NCBI RefSeq assembly: GCF_020524905.1
Contig: NZ_JAIVKI010000006.1
Coordinates: 1 to 64,000 of the forward strand
Length of the DNA stretch: 64,000 nt
Reading direction: 5' to 3'
From: Microbulbifer variabilis
GTDB lineage: Bacteria; Pseudomonadota; Gammaproteobacteria; Pseudomonadales; Cellvibrionaceae
Position numbers and translations under genes: made by a program. Of this stretch, positions 43,728 to 53,864 are shown piece by piece (position 1 is the stretch's first letter; each line of letters begins with the position of its first letter). Below the pieces are notes generated by a model that saw only the letters and a program-made list of their open reading frames with translations, was not told where the DNA came from and did not search any database.

Positions 43728-46700
43728 TGCTTGCCGATTACCTGCATTTGCGCCATTGGATTTTTGCCAATCGCGAAGCGCTCAGGGTTGTACATATCCT
43801 CCACAAAAGGAGGAGGTACTTGGTAGCGACCGGGAGTTACTGCTCGGGCAATGTAGAAGAGGTTGGTGGTTTTCCATTCCGATTGATCCAGCGCTGCCAC
43901 AAAGCGGTCATCACGGAATTCCACGTGTTGAACATTGTCCTGATCTTCCTGCCATTGGGCGATGTTCTTGCCGTCGAACTCAATCTCATCCACTTTGATA
44001 CTATCGGCCAAGTTCTGGTTTTCCAGTTCGAACCCTGCAGGCAGCAGGTCGACAGCGAGAAGATCGGGTAGGCGTCGGTCCGCGTCGATTTGCAGGCGCA
44101 CCAGATAGAGTTCACCTTCCCGCACCTGAGTGGGTGCCACAGTTGAACCGTCTAGTTTGTGGTAGCTGCGCCTGACCTTAACGCCCTTATCCATCACCTC
44201 TGCCGGTGCCTGCTTGCTGTAGCCATTGGTGGTCATAGCAGCGAAAAGTTTTTCTATTTGGCTGGTCACCTCAATAGCTTCTGCAGCCTCACGGCCTCGG
44301 AAGAGGGTGTTATATGGGGTGTCACGATTTAATTCCCGCAAGCCATCATTGGTACTCAGAGAGGCAGACCAGTTCTCGCCACTATTCAGCTGCAACTGCA
44401 CGCCGGCCATAAACACGCTGTTACGTTCCTGCGTACTTAGGTACTCGCGTTCGCGAAGTAGATCCACCATTTCAAACAGTAATCCTTCGGCTTTGTCGGT
44501 AGCTAAATCGTGTTCCAGCAATAGGGAAATCATCAGTGCAGTATCGCGCAGATCGGAGCCATAATCGCCGTAATAATCGCGACGTTTGCGTTCAATGGAG
44601 AGGGCTTTTTGTAAGGCTTCCTGAGCTAGAGCGGTATCGCCCATCGCGTGCAATGCAATTGCCATGTGTAATTGCGGCAGGGGCGACTGGGTCATAGTAC
44701 TGCCGTTTTCATACAGGCTACGCAATTGGCCGAGCGATATTTTTTGTACACGGGACAACACATAGGCGGCATAGGAGCGGGCAGCATAAGCGTAAAAGTC
44801 AGGGTCACTGCTGTAACGCTGCTGATAGAAGCTACCGCGTTCGCGGGCATATTCCTGCAGGCGCTTTAGGGTGGACTCCAGGCGTGCGTTATCGAACACA
44901 ATACCCTGGTCCCGAGCGCGCAGTAACAAGTCGGCCACATAAGCCGTGAGCCATTGGTTCTCCGGAGATTCCGAGCTCCACAGGCCAAAACCACCGTTGC
45001 CTTTTTGCATACTAAAGATGCGCTCGATGCCGGCATCGATACGTTTCGCACGCTCACTCTCTTCCAGAGGTTCGATGCCCAATTTTTCTTGTTGTAGTGG
45101 CGTTGCCATTACCAATGGGTAAACGCGGCTGGAAGTTTGCTCCAGGCATCCATAGGGATAACCCAGCAAGCTTGCCAGATGATCCTGCAGTTGCAATTGC
45201 GGGCGGCTATCCAGGGAGACCAGCGTCTGCACTGTATCCGGCATCAGTGAGTCGAGGAAAGCCGTATCAATACTGAAGCTTTCGTCTTGGCCCAGCAGGC
45301 GTCGCTGGGTGTGCGTGGTGGCGGGCCAGGCTGGGCGAACACCCAGTCTCCACTGGCGTTCAATGGAAATAGCTTGGCCATCTTCATCTAGCGCACCACG
45401 GACAACCAGTTGGAATTCAGCATCACCAGTGGCGTCTTTGGCGGTTATGGGGAATCGCAAAGTTTTGCGCTCGCCGTCGGCCAGCTCTAACAAGCGCTCC
45501 CCCACTTCCATATCCACGGCGCCCACAGATCGCATTTCCACAGTCAGCTTTTGTGTGCGGCCGCTCAGGTTATTCAGGTCAAGAGCTAGCGTACTGGTAT
45601 CTCCGGGAGCCATAAAACGGGGTAGAGCTGCCTGGGTCACTAATGGGGAGGCGACTGTCAGTTCTCCTTCAGTACTGCCAAACCCCTCTTTACTGAATGA
45701 CACCGCCATTAGGCGCAGGCTGCCATTGAATTCCGGCAGCTGAAGGGAAACTTTGGCTTTGCCTTGCTGATCAAATTCCACCGGGCCGGAAAATAGTGAA
45801 ACTATTTGCACATCGGAATTAGGCTCTTCTCCACCACGTGCCAGTTCCGCATCTCCACCGAAGCGTTGCTCCAACAGCTTGCCATTACCGGAATCAATAA
45901 TTCGGTGATAGACATCGCGGACATCAACACCGTAGCGGCGTTGCCCGAAAAAGGCTTCAAAGGGATCTGGTGTTTCAAAGCGGGTGATATTGAGCACGCC
46001 TATATCTACCGCTGCCAAAGTGGTCCAGGCTGTGCCGCCATTTTTGCCGATGGAATCCAGGTCCGAGATTACAGTGATTTCTATTTCCGAGCCGGGCAGG
46101 GCGCGTGCTGGGGCTTCCAGGCGCACTGGCAAGCGTCGGATTTCCCGGTCCAGTGGCAAATGAGCCAGCCCGAAAGCGCGGTTGGGGGCGATACGCTCGT
46201 TCTTATCGGCCGGACGTAATGCGGTCACAGTAATATAAGTATCGTGACTGTCCCAGTCTGCTGAAATGGGGATTACAATCTTGGTACCCGATTTCTCTAC
46301 CGGTACACGCTTGGACCACAGCAGTTGATCGCTTTCTACCAACACTAACGCTTCACCGTCTGCCGGCGGCACTATAGTGAGTTGCGCCAAATCACCAGGT
46401 GAGTACCTGGGTTTATCTAGAGATAAAGCCACAGTATCCGGGTGGGCCGCCTGGCCTTTCGCTACTTGGTCTTTACGCCACCAGTAATACCAGTCGCGCC
46501 CGGCATGGAAGCGCAGGCTGCTTGTGGCTCCGCTTTTAGTATCGGTAATTTCCAAGCGGTAGTGGCCATATTCCACTGGCACGGTGAGTTTCAGGGGAGT
46601 CTCTTCATTAAATTGCAGCTGGCGGCTGAAAGATTCGAACTCGGCAGTGGAGTATTCATAATGCCAACCCTGGCTAGCGGAGTACTCCCAAAAATATTGG

Positions 46701-48850
46701 CGGTCCTCCGAGATTAATACTGCATTGAGGTTACGACCGGTGACCGGTTCACCCTGTGCATTGGCTACGACAATTTCGAACTCTGGCCTGCTATTGGCCG
46801 AGGGATTCTCCTTGCCAAAGTTCGGGCGAATGCCGACTACTGGATGCTTTGGCCAAACCAGCACCGGATGTTGGCGAGTTACCGGACGACCGCCGGATTC
46901 GAACAGGCTGGAAACCAGATTGATTTTTAGCGGGCTCTTCGCTCGATTCCAACGGGAGCGCAGCGGCAATTTGCCAACACCTTCGTCATCCAGCTCGATG
47001 GTGGGGGCATTAAACTGACGCACCGGCAATTGCTCGGTGGAGTCCCCAAACAAAAAGCCTTTCCACTGAGGGAAGGGTTCCCGGTAGTGGCTGACTTGCA
47101 CTAGGGTTTCCAGACGGTTGCTCGCTGCCGGAGCGCCGTACAGATAGCTTCCCTCAACTTCCAGTTCCAAGGCTTTATCGTGCCCCTGAACCAGGCTTCG
47201 CTCTTCACCGTCCTGTAATACCAACTTCATACGTTCAGGCAGAAACTCCTCTACCTTGAACGGGTAATTCACTTTGCGTCCATCGGCCAGCTCAACTTCC
47301 AAGCGCCATTCACCTGTCGGAGCATTTTGAAGTAGGGGAAGGTGCTTCTCGTAGTATCCCGGCGCGCTGGCGTGCCAGGTGAATGTATGGGCACTGGTGT
47401 TATCGGGCTTGATCAAGTCTGCTTTGATCGGCAAGTCTTTTAAATAGCGCCCGTCGTAATTGCGTAACAGGCCGCTAACTTGGATGGATTCCGTGGGGCG
47501 GTACAAGTCCCGGGGACCGTACAAAAAGAACTCCATCGGCCTGGAAGGGCGCTGGCCTAATTTGAAGTCCGACAGGTCCAGCGCCGGTTCACGCAAATCT
47601 AACAAGGAGAAATGGCCGGTATCTGGGTCTCGCGCAACAAAGAAGCGCTGGGAGTCTTCCTGCTCCTGGCTGAGCAGAAAACGAACATGCCCATCTTTAG
47701 AGGTCGTATGCTGCTTGATCAGTCTTCCTTTGTTGTCTAGTAACTCCACTTGGATGCCTTTCAATGATTTCCCTTCATCCAGAGAAGAAACATAGAGGTC
47801 AACGCTTTCCGGGTAGTAACGGGCATGTAGGCCTAAGTTAGAAATAGAGAAGTGAGTGGCATCGAAAAGGTTGGTGTTGTACACACCGGCCGGTTGCATG
47901 ACTGCAACATAAATGCCTAGCTGCTTTAGAGGCTCAATATGGCCGATGGAGAGATCGAAATCTCGTTGAACATATTTTTCCTGAGTGAGGTCAAAATGTG
48001 CACTGTAGACTAACTCGGCAACATTGTTCAGTGCGCTTAGCTGGTAGTAGTACCTCAGGGATTGATTGTTGACCAAGCTAAAAAAATCGGAATAGTGCTC
48101 AGGCTTCACCCTGTGAAAATGGATTTGCACCGCCTCAACACTGACAGCTGTCACCGGTAAACCAGGAGATACCGTAGCCGGAAATATACTGCCGTTACTT
48201 GTGAAACTGATACTGGGTTCGATGCGCCGCGTGTGAACTGTTTCCTTCTTCAACTTCTGTAGTTCGAATCCATCCTCACTGGGCAAACCGGGGTTTATCG
48301 TTACTCGGTAGCGGGTATTCGGCTCGATGTTGGTGAAATAAAGGGTCTTCTGGTTGTCGGATAAAATCCAGCCCCCATCAACATTTTCACCATCTTCGCG
48401 GGAGAGGGTCAGGTAGGAACCAAAATGGGTATTCCCCAGCAGGGGCTCGGAAAAGATCACCGCAATAGCTCGTGTATCTTTGTAGACCCGCTCGCCTATA
48501 TGAAGCACCGTAAGAGCACGCTCCGTTGAACCCGCAACCACCGGCATTGTGTCTTTGTTGGAAGTCGTAGCCTGCGAAGGAGCTTCTTCACTGGACCTGC
48601 TTATGGATTTGGTATCGGAAGTTGTTGATCCAGTCTCACTGCTAGCTTCTTTACCACTAATCTTTGGAGCAGAGACTAATGGGGGTGTTTCTTCCGTTGA
48701 TTTTTCATCACGGCTTTTGAGTGGGCCATGCGTAGATGCTATATCAGCAGAGGGCTCGCCCGGCTTTTCCGGTTTCTCTGGCGTGCAGGCTACAGCAACA
48801 AGGCAGAGAAGAGTGACCGCAATCCAACGCGGTAAGCGGTGAGGGAGCAT
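43724..48850 (-). CDS. bacterial alpha-2-macroglobulin lipoprotein
   Basis: A 1708-residue periplasmic protease trap. A lipoprotein signal (RWIAVTLLCLVAVACTPEKP) anchors it; a low-complexity Ser/Thr/Glu linker follows (about 25-105), then the MG beta-domains, bait region and thioester domain. The thioester motif is intact: Cys1235-Leu-Glu-Gln1238 in GYPYGCLEQTSSR, so it can covalently trap an attacking protease. It is of the YfhM type found with PbpC. It starts the minus-strand envelope operon. Confidence 0.95.
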   Translation of the reverse strand: MLPHRLPRWIAVTLLCLVAVACTPEKPEKPGEPSADIASTHGPLKSRDEKSTEETPPLVSAPKISGKEASSETGSTTSDTKSISRSSEEAPSQATTSNKDTMPVVAGSTERALTVLHIGERVYKDTRAIAVIFSEPLLGNTHFGSYLTLSREDGENVDGGWILSDNQKTLYFTNIEPNTRYRVTINPGLPSEDGFELQKLKKETVHTRRIEPSISFTSNGSIFPATVSPGLPVTAVSVEAVQIHFHRVKPEHYSDFFSLVNNQSLRYYYQLSALNNVAELVYSAHFDLTQEKYVQRDFDLSIGHIEPLKQLGIYVAVMQPAGVYNTNLFDATHFSISNLGLHARYYPESVDLYVSSLDEGKSLKGIQVELLDNKGRLIKQHTTSKDGHVRFLLSQEQEDSQRFFVARDPDTGHFSLLDLREPALDLSDFKLGQRPSRPMEFFLYGPRDLYRPTESIQVSGLLRNYDGRYLKDLPIKADLIKPDNTSAHTFTWHASAPGYYEKHLPLLQNAPTGEWRLEVELADGRKVNYPFKVEEFLPERMKLVLQDGEERSLVQGHDKALELEVEGSYLYGAPAASNRLETLVQVSHYREPFPQWKGFLFGDSTEQLPVRQFNAPTIELDDEGVGKLPLRSRWNRAKSPLKINLVSSLFESGGRPVTRQHPVLVWPKHPVVGIRPNFGKENPSANSRPEFEIVVANAQGEPVTGRNLNAVLISEDRQYFWEYSASQGWHYEYSTAEFESFSRQLQFNEETPLKLTVPVEYGHYRLEITDTKSGATSSLRFHAGRDWYYWWRKDQVAKGQAAHPDTVALSLDKPRYSPGDLAQLTIVPPADGEALVLVESDQLLWSKRVPVEKSGTKIVIPISADWDSHDTYITVTALRPADKNERIAPNRAFGLAHLPLDREIRRLPVRLEAPARALPGSEIEITVISDLDSIGKNGGTAWTTLAAVDIGVLNITRFETPDPFEAFFGQRRYGVDVRDVYHRIIDSGNGKLLEQRFGGDAELARGGEEPNSDVQIVSLFSGPVEFDQQGKAKVSLQLPEFNGSLRLMAVSFSKEGFGSTEGELTVASPLVTQAALPRFMAPGDTSTLALDLNNLSGRTQKLTVEMRSVGAVDMEVGERLLELADGERKTLRFPITAKDATGDAEFQLVVRGALDEDGQAISIERQWRLGVRPAWPATTHTQRRLLGQDESFSIDTAFLDSLMPDTVQTLVSLDSRPQLQLQDHLASLLGYPYGCLEQTSSRVYPLVMATPLQQEKLGIEPLEESERAKRIDAGIERIFSMQKGNGGFGLWSSESPENQWLTAYVADLLLRARDQGIVFDNARLESTLKRLQEYARERGSFYQQRYSSDPDFYAYAARSYAAYVLSRVQKISLGQLRSLYENGSTMTQSPLPQLHMAIALHAMGDTALAQEALQKALSIERKRRDYYGDYGSDLRDTALMISLLLEHDLATDKAEGLLFEMVDLLREREYLSTQERNSVFMAGVQLQLNSGENWSASLSTNDGLRELNRDTPYNTLFRGREAAEAIEVTSQIEKLFAAMTTNGYSKQAPAEVMDKGVKVRRSYHKLDGSTVAPTQVREGELYLVRLQIDADRRLPDLLAVDLLPAGFELENQNLADSIKVDEIEFDGKNIAQWQEDQDNVQHVEFRDDRFVAALDQSEWKTTNLFYIARAVTPGRYQVPPPFVEDMYNPERFAIGKNPMAQMQVIGKQ

Positions 48851-49502
48851 GGCTATTTCCTAGTTGGTGGAATGAAGTGGCGGACAAGTTAGTTGGTCTT
48901 GAAAGTTGTCTCAAGCTTTCGTATCGCTCAATGTGAGTGAGTAAGGGTATTGAGCTTTGAGAATGAATATCAACAGAGGTGGGATGAGTAGCTTAAGGAG
49001 GTATCGGTGAGAGGAGAATGTGGTTCGTTAGAGCTAGAAGGAGGAACAAAAATAGAGTCGCTGAGGCTCGATTAAGCTGCCAACGCCTCTTTGCTTTGGT
49101 GGAAATATCAAGATACTAGCTATTAGGCTGACTTTCTTCTGCGTTTGAACAGTTTTATCCAGAAGATCCTCTCAAAAAACAATACCAAAAGCGAGAAAAA
49201 AGGCCCCGCCAACAGGTACATCAAGTACATAACAGGTAATGGCTGCTAGTAAAAATAGTAGGGCGACGGTGATATTCTTTAATTTGGTGCTCAGGGAACA
49301 TATAACTTTATAACTAAGGTTGCCTTAATCCAATTACTGCACAATATAAACCGAATGTATCCAATTTTTAAGAATGTTTCATATGAAAAGTCGGTAATTA
49401 TTGTTATATAGTGGAGGTTGGGGTGAATTCAAAGTCCATTATATATGGCCAAGTATGCACCATATACTTTCTAGTTGTATGATGCATATGGGTGGTGGGT
49501 AA
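48851..49502. other. intergenic around the broken small membrane gene
   Basis: Apart from the frameshifted small gene at 49123-49301 this stretch shows no coding frame. The part next to 48851 should hold the promoter of the A2M operon; no strong motif stood out. Confidence 0.4.
49123..49301 (-). pseudogene. small membrane protein gene with two 1-bp homopolymer insertions
   Basis: Reading the minus strand from ATG at 49301, removing one base from the CCC run (49294-49296) and one from the T6 run (A6 at 49174-49179 on the plus strand) gives a coherent 58-residue protein: MFLSTKLKNITVALLFLLAA, a second hydrophobic segment (VGGAFFLAFGIVF) and a basic end (ERIFWIKLFKRRRKSA). The end pattern (F-E-x-I-F-W-I-K-L-F) looks like a family of small inner-membrane proteins in gammaproteobacteria. 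As given it is not translatable, so it is either a decaying gene or carries sequence errors. Confidence 0.5.
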
Positions 49503-50000
49503 TTAAATATTTTTTTTATCGGTGCAGACTTTTAAGCCGGACCATGAATCCACATATGCGGTTTCTAGTTTAACCGGAATGGGTTCCTTATTATCTGCTT
49601 CAGTGAAAATGGATAATGAGCAATACTTCCCATGATGTGTTGGGATTACGGTGTAAACCTTGTCAATCTCAGATTCAAATGATACTGAAGGCGTGCACGT
49701 TGAGTTGCCAAAGCTATACTCGGTTTTAACAAATATTGTCTTGTTTCCGGGTATTTTAATTTCAGTGGCCTGAGCACCATCTTTAGCAATAACTGGCTTC
49801 CCAAAAATACTACAATTATTGCCGTTATCGACTGCAAACCTCAGATTTCTAGAAGTGACGCCGCCAATAAACCTGTATGAAGACGTTGATGACGGGATTA
49901 TTAATTTTGCAATAGGTCCGTCAGTAGGGGGGGTGTACGGTGGTGCTGAGACGCAAGATGCCATTAATGTGACACTTAAAAGTAAAAAGGTAACTCTCAC
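49503..50000 (-). CDS. putative lipoprotein, function unknown
   Basis: A 165-residue protein starting with GTG at 50000, supported by AAGGA seven bases upstream. Lipobox LMASC (Cys16) with Val at +2 suggests outer-membrane sorting. The mature part is beta-rich with a pattern of strands (KLIIPSSTSSYRFIGGV, NKTIFVKTEYSFGNSTC) and four further cysteines at NNCSIFG, NSTCTPS, KYCSLSI and LKVCTDK, which could form two disulfides. Unrecognised family. Confidence 0.65.
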   Translation of the reverse strand: MRVTFLLLSVTLMASCVSAPPYTPPTDGPIAKLIIPSSTSSYRFIGGVTSRNLRFAVDNGNNCSIFGKPVIAKDGAQATEIKIPGNKTIFVKTEYSFGNSTCTPSVSFESEIDKVYTVIPTHHGKYCSLSIFTEADNKEPIPVKLETAYVDSWSGLKVCTDKKNI

Positions 50001-50166
50001 TGGCTATTCCTTAATGTAAATATCTCTGAATTATACATTAAGGTCAGTCGTTGTGCGATAGTTAAGGGTTTTGTCTTTATAGAGGGTGCGAGTCGCCAAC
50101 TGTTAAAAATTTTATTTGTTTATAAATATTTTTTGTATGAAAGAAATTGCTGTGGCTGCAATTACA

Positions 50167-50220
50167 AAAACCCCCTCCCGGTTAAGTAAGGATTATTGAC
50201 CGAGTTGCTGCAGGGGTTTT
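50167..50220 (-). terminator. terminator of the NTF2-like gene
   Basis: On the minus strand AAAACCCC (from 50220) pairs with GGGGTTTT (to 50167), and an inner CGGT/ACCG stem stabilises the loop. The T-run after the right arm fits intrinsic termination 31 bp beyond the stop at 50251. Confidence 0.65.
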
Positions 50221-50250
50221 CACCAAGCTTGATGTCAAACTGCTTTTTAC

Positions 50251-50709
50251 TTATTTTATGTTCACATGCTTCTCAGTATCATGATATTGCCAGAGAACAT
50301 TAATAATCTTCCAGTCATTTTTTTCATTCTTATATAAATGCATATAATCAATCCAATCATCGACAGTAAGCTTTACCGAGGCTACCCGGTTATCAATATC
50401 AAGTATGTCGATATCAATTCTGGGGGACACTGGAAACTTATCCCCTTCCTTATTGTAGTTTTCGGCTAACCAAATCATAGTTTCATAGTCTGTCTCCATG
50501 ATGAATTCTGAGCCGTTTTTGGATTTCCAGTAGGTTCGCTTGGCTAGTTTCTCATCTAAACCTCTTTCCATTAGGTCTGGTTCAACTTTTTGTTGTGCCT
50601 CAATGTAGTCGAGTACGGATCTTCGTATTTTGGTATTGTCCTCAGCGGAATTGGCATATACAGATGAAGTTAAAAAAGCTAACAGGATGAAAGGTATTGT
50701 TTTGTACAT
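50251..50709 (-). CDS. exported NTF2-like (lumazine-binding-type) protein
   Basis: A 152-residue protein with a signal peptide (MYKTIPFILLAFLTSSVYA) and an NTF2-like cone fold: an N-terminal helix pair (IRRSVLDYIEAQQKVEPDLM, LDEKLAKRTYWKS), and C-terminal strands (ASVKLTVDDWIDYMHLYKNE, DWKIINVLWQYH). The last motif is the typical end of the Lumazine_bd_2/SnoaL-like group. The pocket ligand is unknown. GAGAAAATATT precedes the ATG. It follows an S1 protease gene on the same strand by 51 bp and may be cotranscribed with it. Confidence 0.75.
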   Translation of the reverse strand: MYKTIPFILLAFLTSSVYANSAEDNTKIRRSVLDYIEAQQKVEPDLMERGLDEKLAKRTYWKSKNGSEFIMETDYETMIWLAENYNKEGDKFPVSPRIDIDILDIDNRVASVKLTVDDWIDYMHLYKNEKNDWKIINVLWQYHDTEKHVNIK

Positions 50710-50759
50710 AATATTTTCTCGGGTAACTCATGCTGTTGGATTTGGAGAATAAGGGATTG

Positions 50760-51635
50760 TTACTTAGTTGATGAACTGTCAGATTCTGCTATGACAGATT
50801 GCTGAATAGATAAATCTTTAGAAATCATTTTGTCAATCCAGTCTGCATAATGACTTAAGCGAATGGAATAGGAAGTCTGCCCATAGGTACCGGGGCGGAA
50901 GGTTCGTATATCGACGTCTTCAGCATGCTTCCAGGACGTAAGACCTGCGAGTAACCACTGGTCGTCAATTTCAATTAGTACTGGGCCGCCACTGTCGCCA
51001 TTCGTTGACATGCCTTCAAGTGGCAACGCATCCGGGGCCTGATCAAATTCATAGCCAAGCCAACGACTTTGAGTTGATGAGATTATGTTAAATGCTCTGC
51101 GGAGTTCTGTTCGATTTGGGCCTTTGGGGTCATGGCCGAGGTCAGCTGTACCCGTTGCCCCTTTTCCGATCAGCTTTACTATTTTTCCCTGTTCATCATT
51201 CTCACGGTAAATCCCCACCGGATTAGCATCAGCGACAGGCTGAGATAGTTTGATTAAGGCGATATCATCAGATGTGATCAAAAACGCTTCTATTTTGCTG
51301 GCATCTCCCGTCTCTAGTGCTTCATCAGTCATCCTTTGAGGTATCTTCTTGTAGCCGGGGTGTATCACTAGTTTTTCGATCTCTCTGGGAGTGCCATTAA
51401 TGACGACTTCCTCAATGCAATGTTGCCAAGTAATGGCATGCGCAGCTGTGACAATCCATTTTGGGGTGATAAGTACTCCGTGCCCCTCTCCCGGTAAATC
51501 TACAAGTGCTGGGAATTCAGAAGCATCTATACGGTATTTTGAGTCAGTTACGTCATCGCGAATAACTATGCCTGTCACCGAGGGAGCTAAAACTAACTGA
51601 AATAAAACTAATAAGCACCTTGTCAGCCGGTTCAT
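50760..51635 (-). CDS. secreted trypsin-like (S1) serine protease
   Basis: A 291-residue protein with a signal peptide (CLLVLFQLVLAPSVTG) and a chymotrypsin-fold domain. All three catalytic residues are visible: His66 in WIVTAAHAITW, Asp124 in TSDDIALIKLSQP and Ser215 in NGDSGGPVLIE. The S1 pocket region following the serine (WLLAGLTSWKHAE) lacks an obvious specificity aspartate. Probably acts in the periplasm or outside. Its substrate is unknown. Confidence 0.88.
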   Translation of the reverse strand: MNRLTRCLLVLFQLVLAPSVTGIVIRDDVTDSKYRIDASEFPALVDLPGEGHGVLITPKWIVTAAHAITWQHCIEEVVINGTPREIEKLVIHPGYKKIPQRMTDEALETGDASKIEAFLITSDDIALIKLSQPVADANPVGIYRENDEQGKIVKLIGKGATGTADLGHDPKGPNRTELRRAFNIISSTQSRWLGYEFDQAPDALPLEGMSTNGDSGGPVLIEIDDQWLLAGLTSWKHAEDVDIRTFRPGTYGQTSYSIRLSHYADWIDKMISKDLSIQQSVIAESDSSSTK

Positions 51636-52097
51636 GAGTATGTTTTCAAGTAGGGAGCATTTGCTTTTTCTTGTGAAAGCTACATGTATTGAATAGGATT
51701 ATTTACAGATTTTCTAGTATTTCAGATAGCTTGTCATTATACAAGGTAAGCATGCGATACCTCCCTTGTGCATTTAAATTTTGGGTACGATTCATTTAAT
51801 TTGAGAGGATACGTATCCAATATTTAGGGGTGATTTCTGTTTATCTCGGAATGTTGATTTTTGATATCGGTGTTTCTGAATTTTTTGGATTTTCCAGTAT
51901 TGTATGTTTAAAATAAAGAACGATCGTGTCACTTTGTAAGAGTGTGTATTAATGATAACCTCAAAAGAATAGTTATCAATATATTTTGTCGATTAAACCC
52001 CGATTATACTTCCTTTCTTTTAAAGAGCAGGAAAATGGGATTGGTTGGAGTTGCGATCTCTCCCGGTTAAGTTTAGGTGTATCAAGGAAAGGGCACT
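51636..52097. other. 462-bp AT-rich divergent spacer
   Basis: Between the S1 protease (minus) and the S41 protein (plus). No ORF, palindrome or RNA gene stood out. Confidence 0.4.
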
Positions 52098-53348
52098 ATG
52101 GGAGTTGAAATTTTGAAGTGGTTGGTTTTTGGGTTATGCGTGATGCATTCCGCCACAATACTTGCGATCTCAAATACAGGAGATTGGGTTGAAGATATTG
52201 ATTACTTTCATAAAGAGTTAGAGAGGAATCATATTAATCTTTATCACAATGTTTCTAAAGAAGAATTTACTGATAAGCTATTCCAGCTAAAATCCGATCT
52301 GCCAAGTCTTTCTGAAAATCAAGTAATGGTTGAATTGATGAAAATTAGCCGGATGATCGGGGACGGCCATACCCAGCTCGCTTTTTGGGAGCAGGATATA
52401 AATCTTTATCCATTTCAATTCTTAGAGTTTGATGGGGATCTACGCTTGATTGCTACCGACGAACCCTATCGGCAGTTATTGGGTCATAAATTAACTGCTA
52501 TTAATGGTACTCCGTTAGACGTCATTCTTGATCGGCTATCTCCTATTGTACAGGGGGTTGAGAATGAGTACTCATTAAAAATAAGGAGAGCTTTCCAAAT
52601 AAACATTGCACAAGTTCTCGAGGGGGCAGGCATTTCAGCTAGTACTAAGCGTGCTGCCTATACATTTACAGATGACTCTGGTCTGGAGGAAACTGTCTCG
52701 GTGTCTTCTTTGTCTATGGGAGATTACCACTCTAAAATTACCCACCATCTTTTTCCAAAGACCACACCCTTCAAGTCAAAGAGGGTCGAAGAGTCATCCA
52801 ACCTCTGGATGTCCGCTGATATGGATACTCAAACTGCTTATATATACTTCAAAAAGTATCCTAGTTTTTCAAATATGGAGAAATTTGTACGTGATGTGGA
52901 AAAATTTTTGGAAAAAAATAATGTAAAAAATTTGATTGTTGATTTGAGGGATAATGGTGGTGGTGATTTCTTTGTTGGACTGATTATGGCCTGGGGGCTG
53001 GTCCTTGTCGATAGTATTGATTGGGATCATGGTGTTTATACATTAATAAGCGCTAAGACCTATTCCGCAGGGATGAGTAATGCGGCTCAATACCGCCAAA
53101 TACTGAATGCTAAGTTGGTGGGAGAGCCTACCGGTGGGAATCCTGTTGGCTATCAGGATATGGATCAGTTCTCATTGCCCAACTCCGATTGGGTCATAAC
53201 CTATTCAAAGCGTAACTATAGGTTCCAGGATACCTTTACAGAGGGTGTGCAGCCGGATGTAATGATCAAGCGGGACTGGCAAAGTTATAAGAAGGGGATC
53301 GATAGACCACTGGAGTGGGTTTTAGATGATATAAGAAAGCGGCTGTAG
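52098..53348 (+). CDS. exported S41-type peptidase-like protein
   Basis: About 416 residues from the ATG at 52098, which has AAGGAAAGGG in front; a GTG at 52077 is rejected. A hydrophobic N-terminal segment (LKWLVFGLCVMHSATILA) exports or anchors it. The C-terminal domain has the tail-specific protease fold: LIVDLRDNGGGDFFVGLIMA and TYSAGMSNAAQYRQI, with Ser323 as probable nucleophile, then VGEPTGGNPVGYQD. The N-terminal cap (about 30-110) replaces a PDZ domain, which I do not see. Substrate unknown. Confidence 0.8.
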   Translation: MGVEILKWLVFGLCVMHSATILAISNTGDWVEDIDYFHKELERNHINLYHNVSKEEFTDKLFQLKSDLPSLSENQVMVELMKISRMIGDGHTQLAFWEQDINLYPFQFLEFDGDLRLIATDEPYRQLLGHKLTAINGTPLDVILDRLSPIVQGVENEYSLKIRRAFQINIAQVLEGAGISASTKRAAYTFTDDSGLEETVSVSSLSMGDYHSKITHHLFPKTTPFKSKRVEESSNLWMSADMDTQTAYIYFKKYPSFSNMEKFVRDVEKFLEKNNVKNLIVDLRDNGGGDFFVGLIMAWGLVLVDSIDWDHGVYTLISAKTYSAGMSNAAQYRQILNAKLVGEPTGGNPVGYQDMDQFSLPNSDWVITYSKRNYRFQDTFTEGVQPDVMIKRDWQSYKKGIDRPLEWVLDDIRKRL

Positions 53349-53410
53349 CCACTGTGGCATCAGTCCATGCCAAATTAGCTATAAATTTTAATTTGACCAT
53401 TGAGGCTCTG

Positions 53411-53440
53411 CAATGGGGTTGTACGTTTGAAACCCCATTG
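53411..53440. terminator. hairpin after the S41 gene
   Basis: Perfect 10-bp stem CAATGGGGTT / AACCCCATTG with a 10-base loop, 62 bp beyond the stop; no long T-run, so a tentative terminator. Confidence 0.45.
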
Positions 53441-53546
53441 AATCTAATTTCAAAGCCTCGTATACCAGAATTGATGTTAATTAGTAGTTAATGGCTATTC
53501 TTTACCAAATTTGTCGCAAAATATATAAACTGTGGCTTAGGATAAA

Positions 53547-53864
53547 TCACCTCCTCAGCTTGACAGCAGTTCCAAATACCATCATTTCACAAGCGCCTTC
53601 CATAATGGCGCTTGTTGAAAATCGAATGCCCACCACAGCATCTGCCCCTTTTTGATGTGCGCTATCAATCAAACGTTGAAGGGCCAAATTTCTGGCTTCG
53701 GATAGCATTTCTGTATAGCCTCTTATCTCACCGCCAACGATGCTCTTCAAGCTAGCCATAACATCGCGGCCAATATGCTTTGATTGAACAACGTTACCGG
53801 TAACTACCCTGAGTATCTCTTTAATTTCTTGTCCGGGTACGCTTTCAGTTGTCGAGTAGATCAT
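53547..53864 (-). CDS. YbjQ (UPF0145) family protein
   Basis: A 105-residue cytoplasmic protein of the YbjQ/UPF0145 heavy-metal-binding-like family, which forms pentamers. Typical motifs are present: VVTGNVVQSKHIGRD, GGEIRGYTEMLSEARNLALQ, GADAVVGIRFSTS and MVFGTAVKL. Its biological role is not settled. AAGA precedes the ATG. It stands alone. Confidence 0.9.
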   Translation of the reverse strand: MIYSTTESVPGQEIKEILRVVTGNVVQSKHIGRDVMASLKSIVGGEIRGYTEMLSEARNLALQRLIDSAHQKGADAVVGIRFSTSAIMEGACEMMVFGTAVKLRR

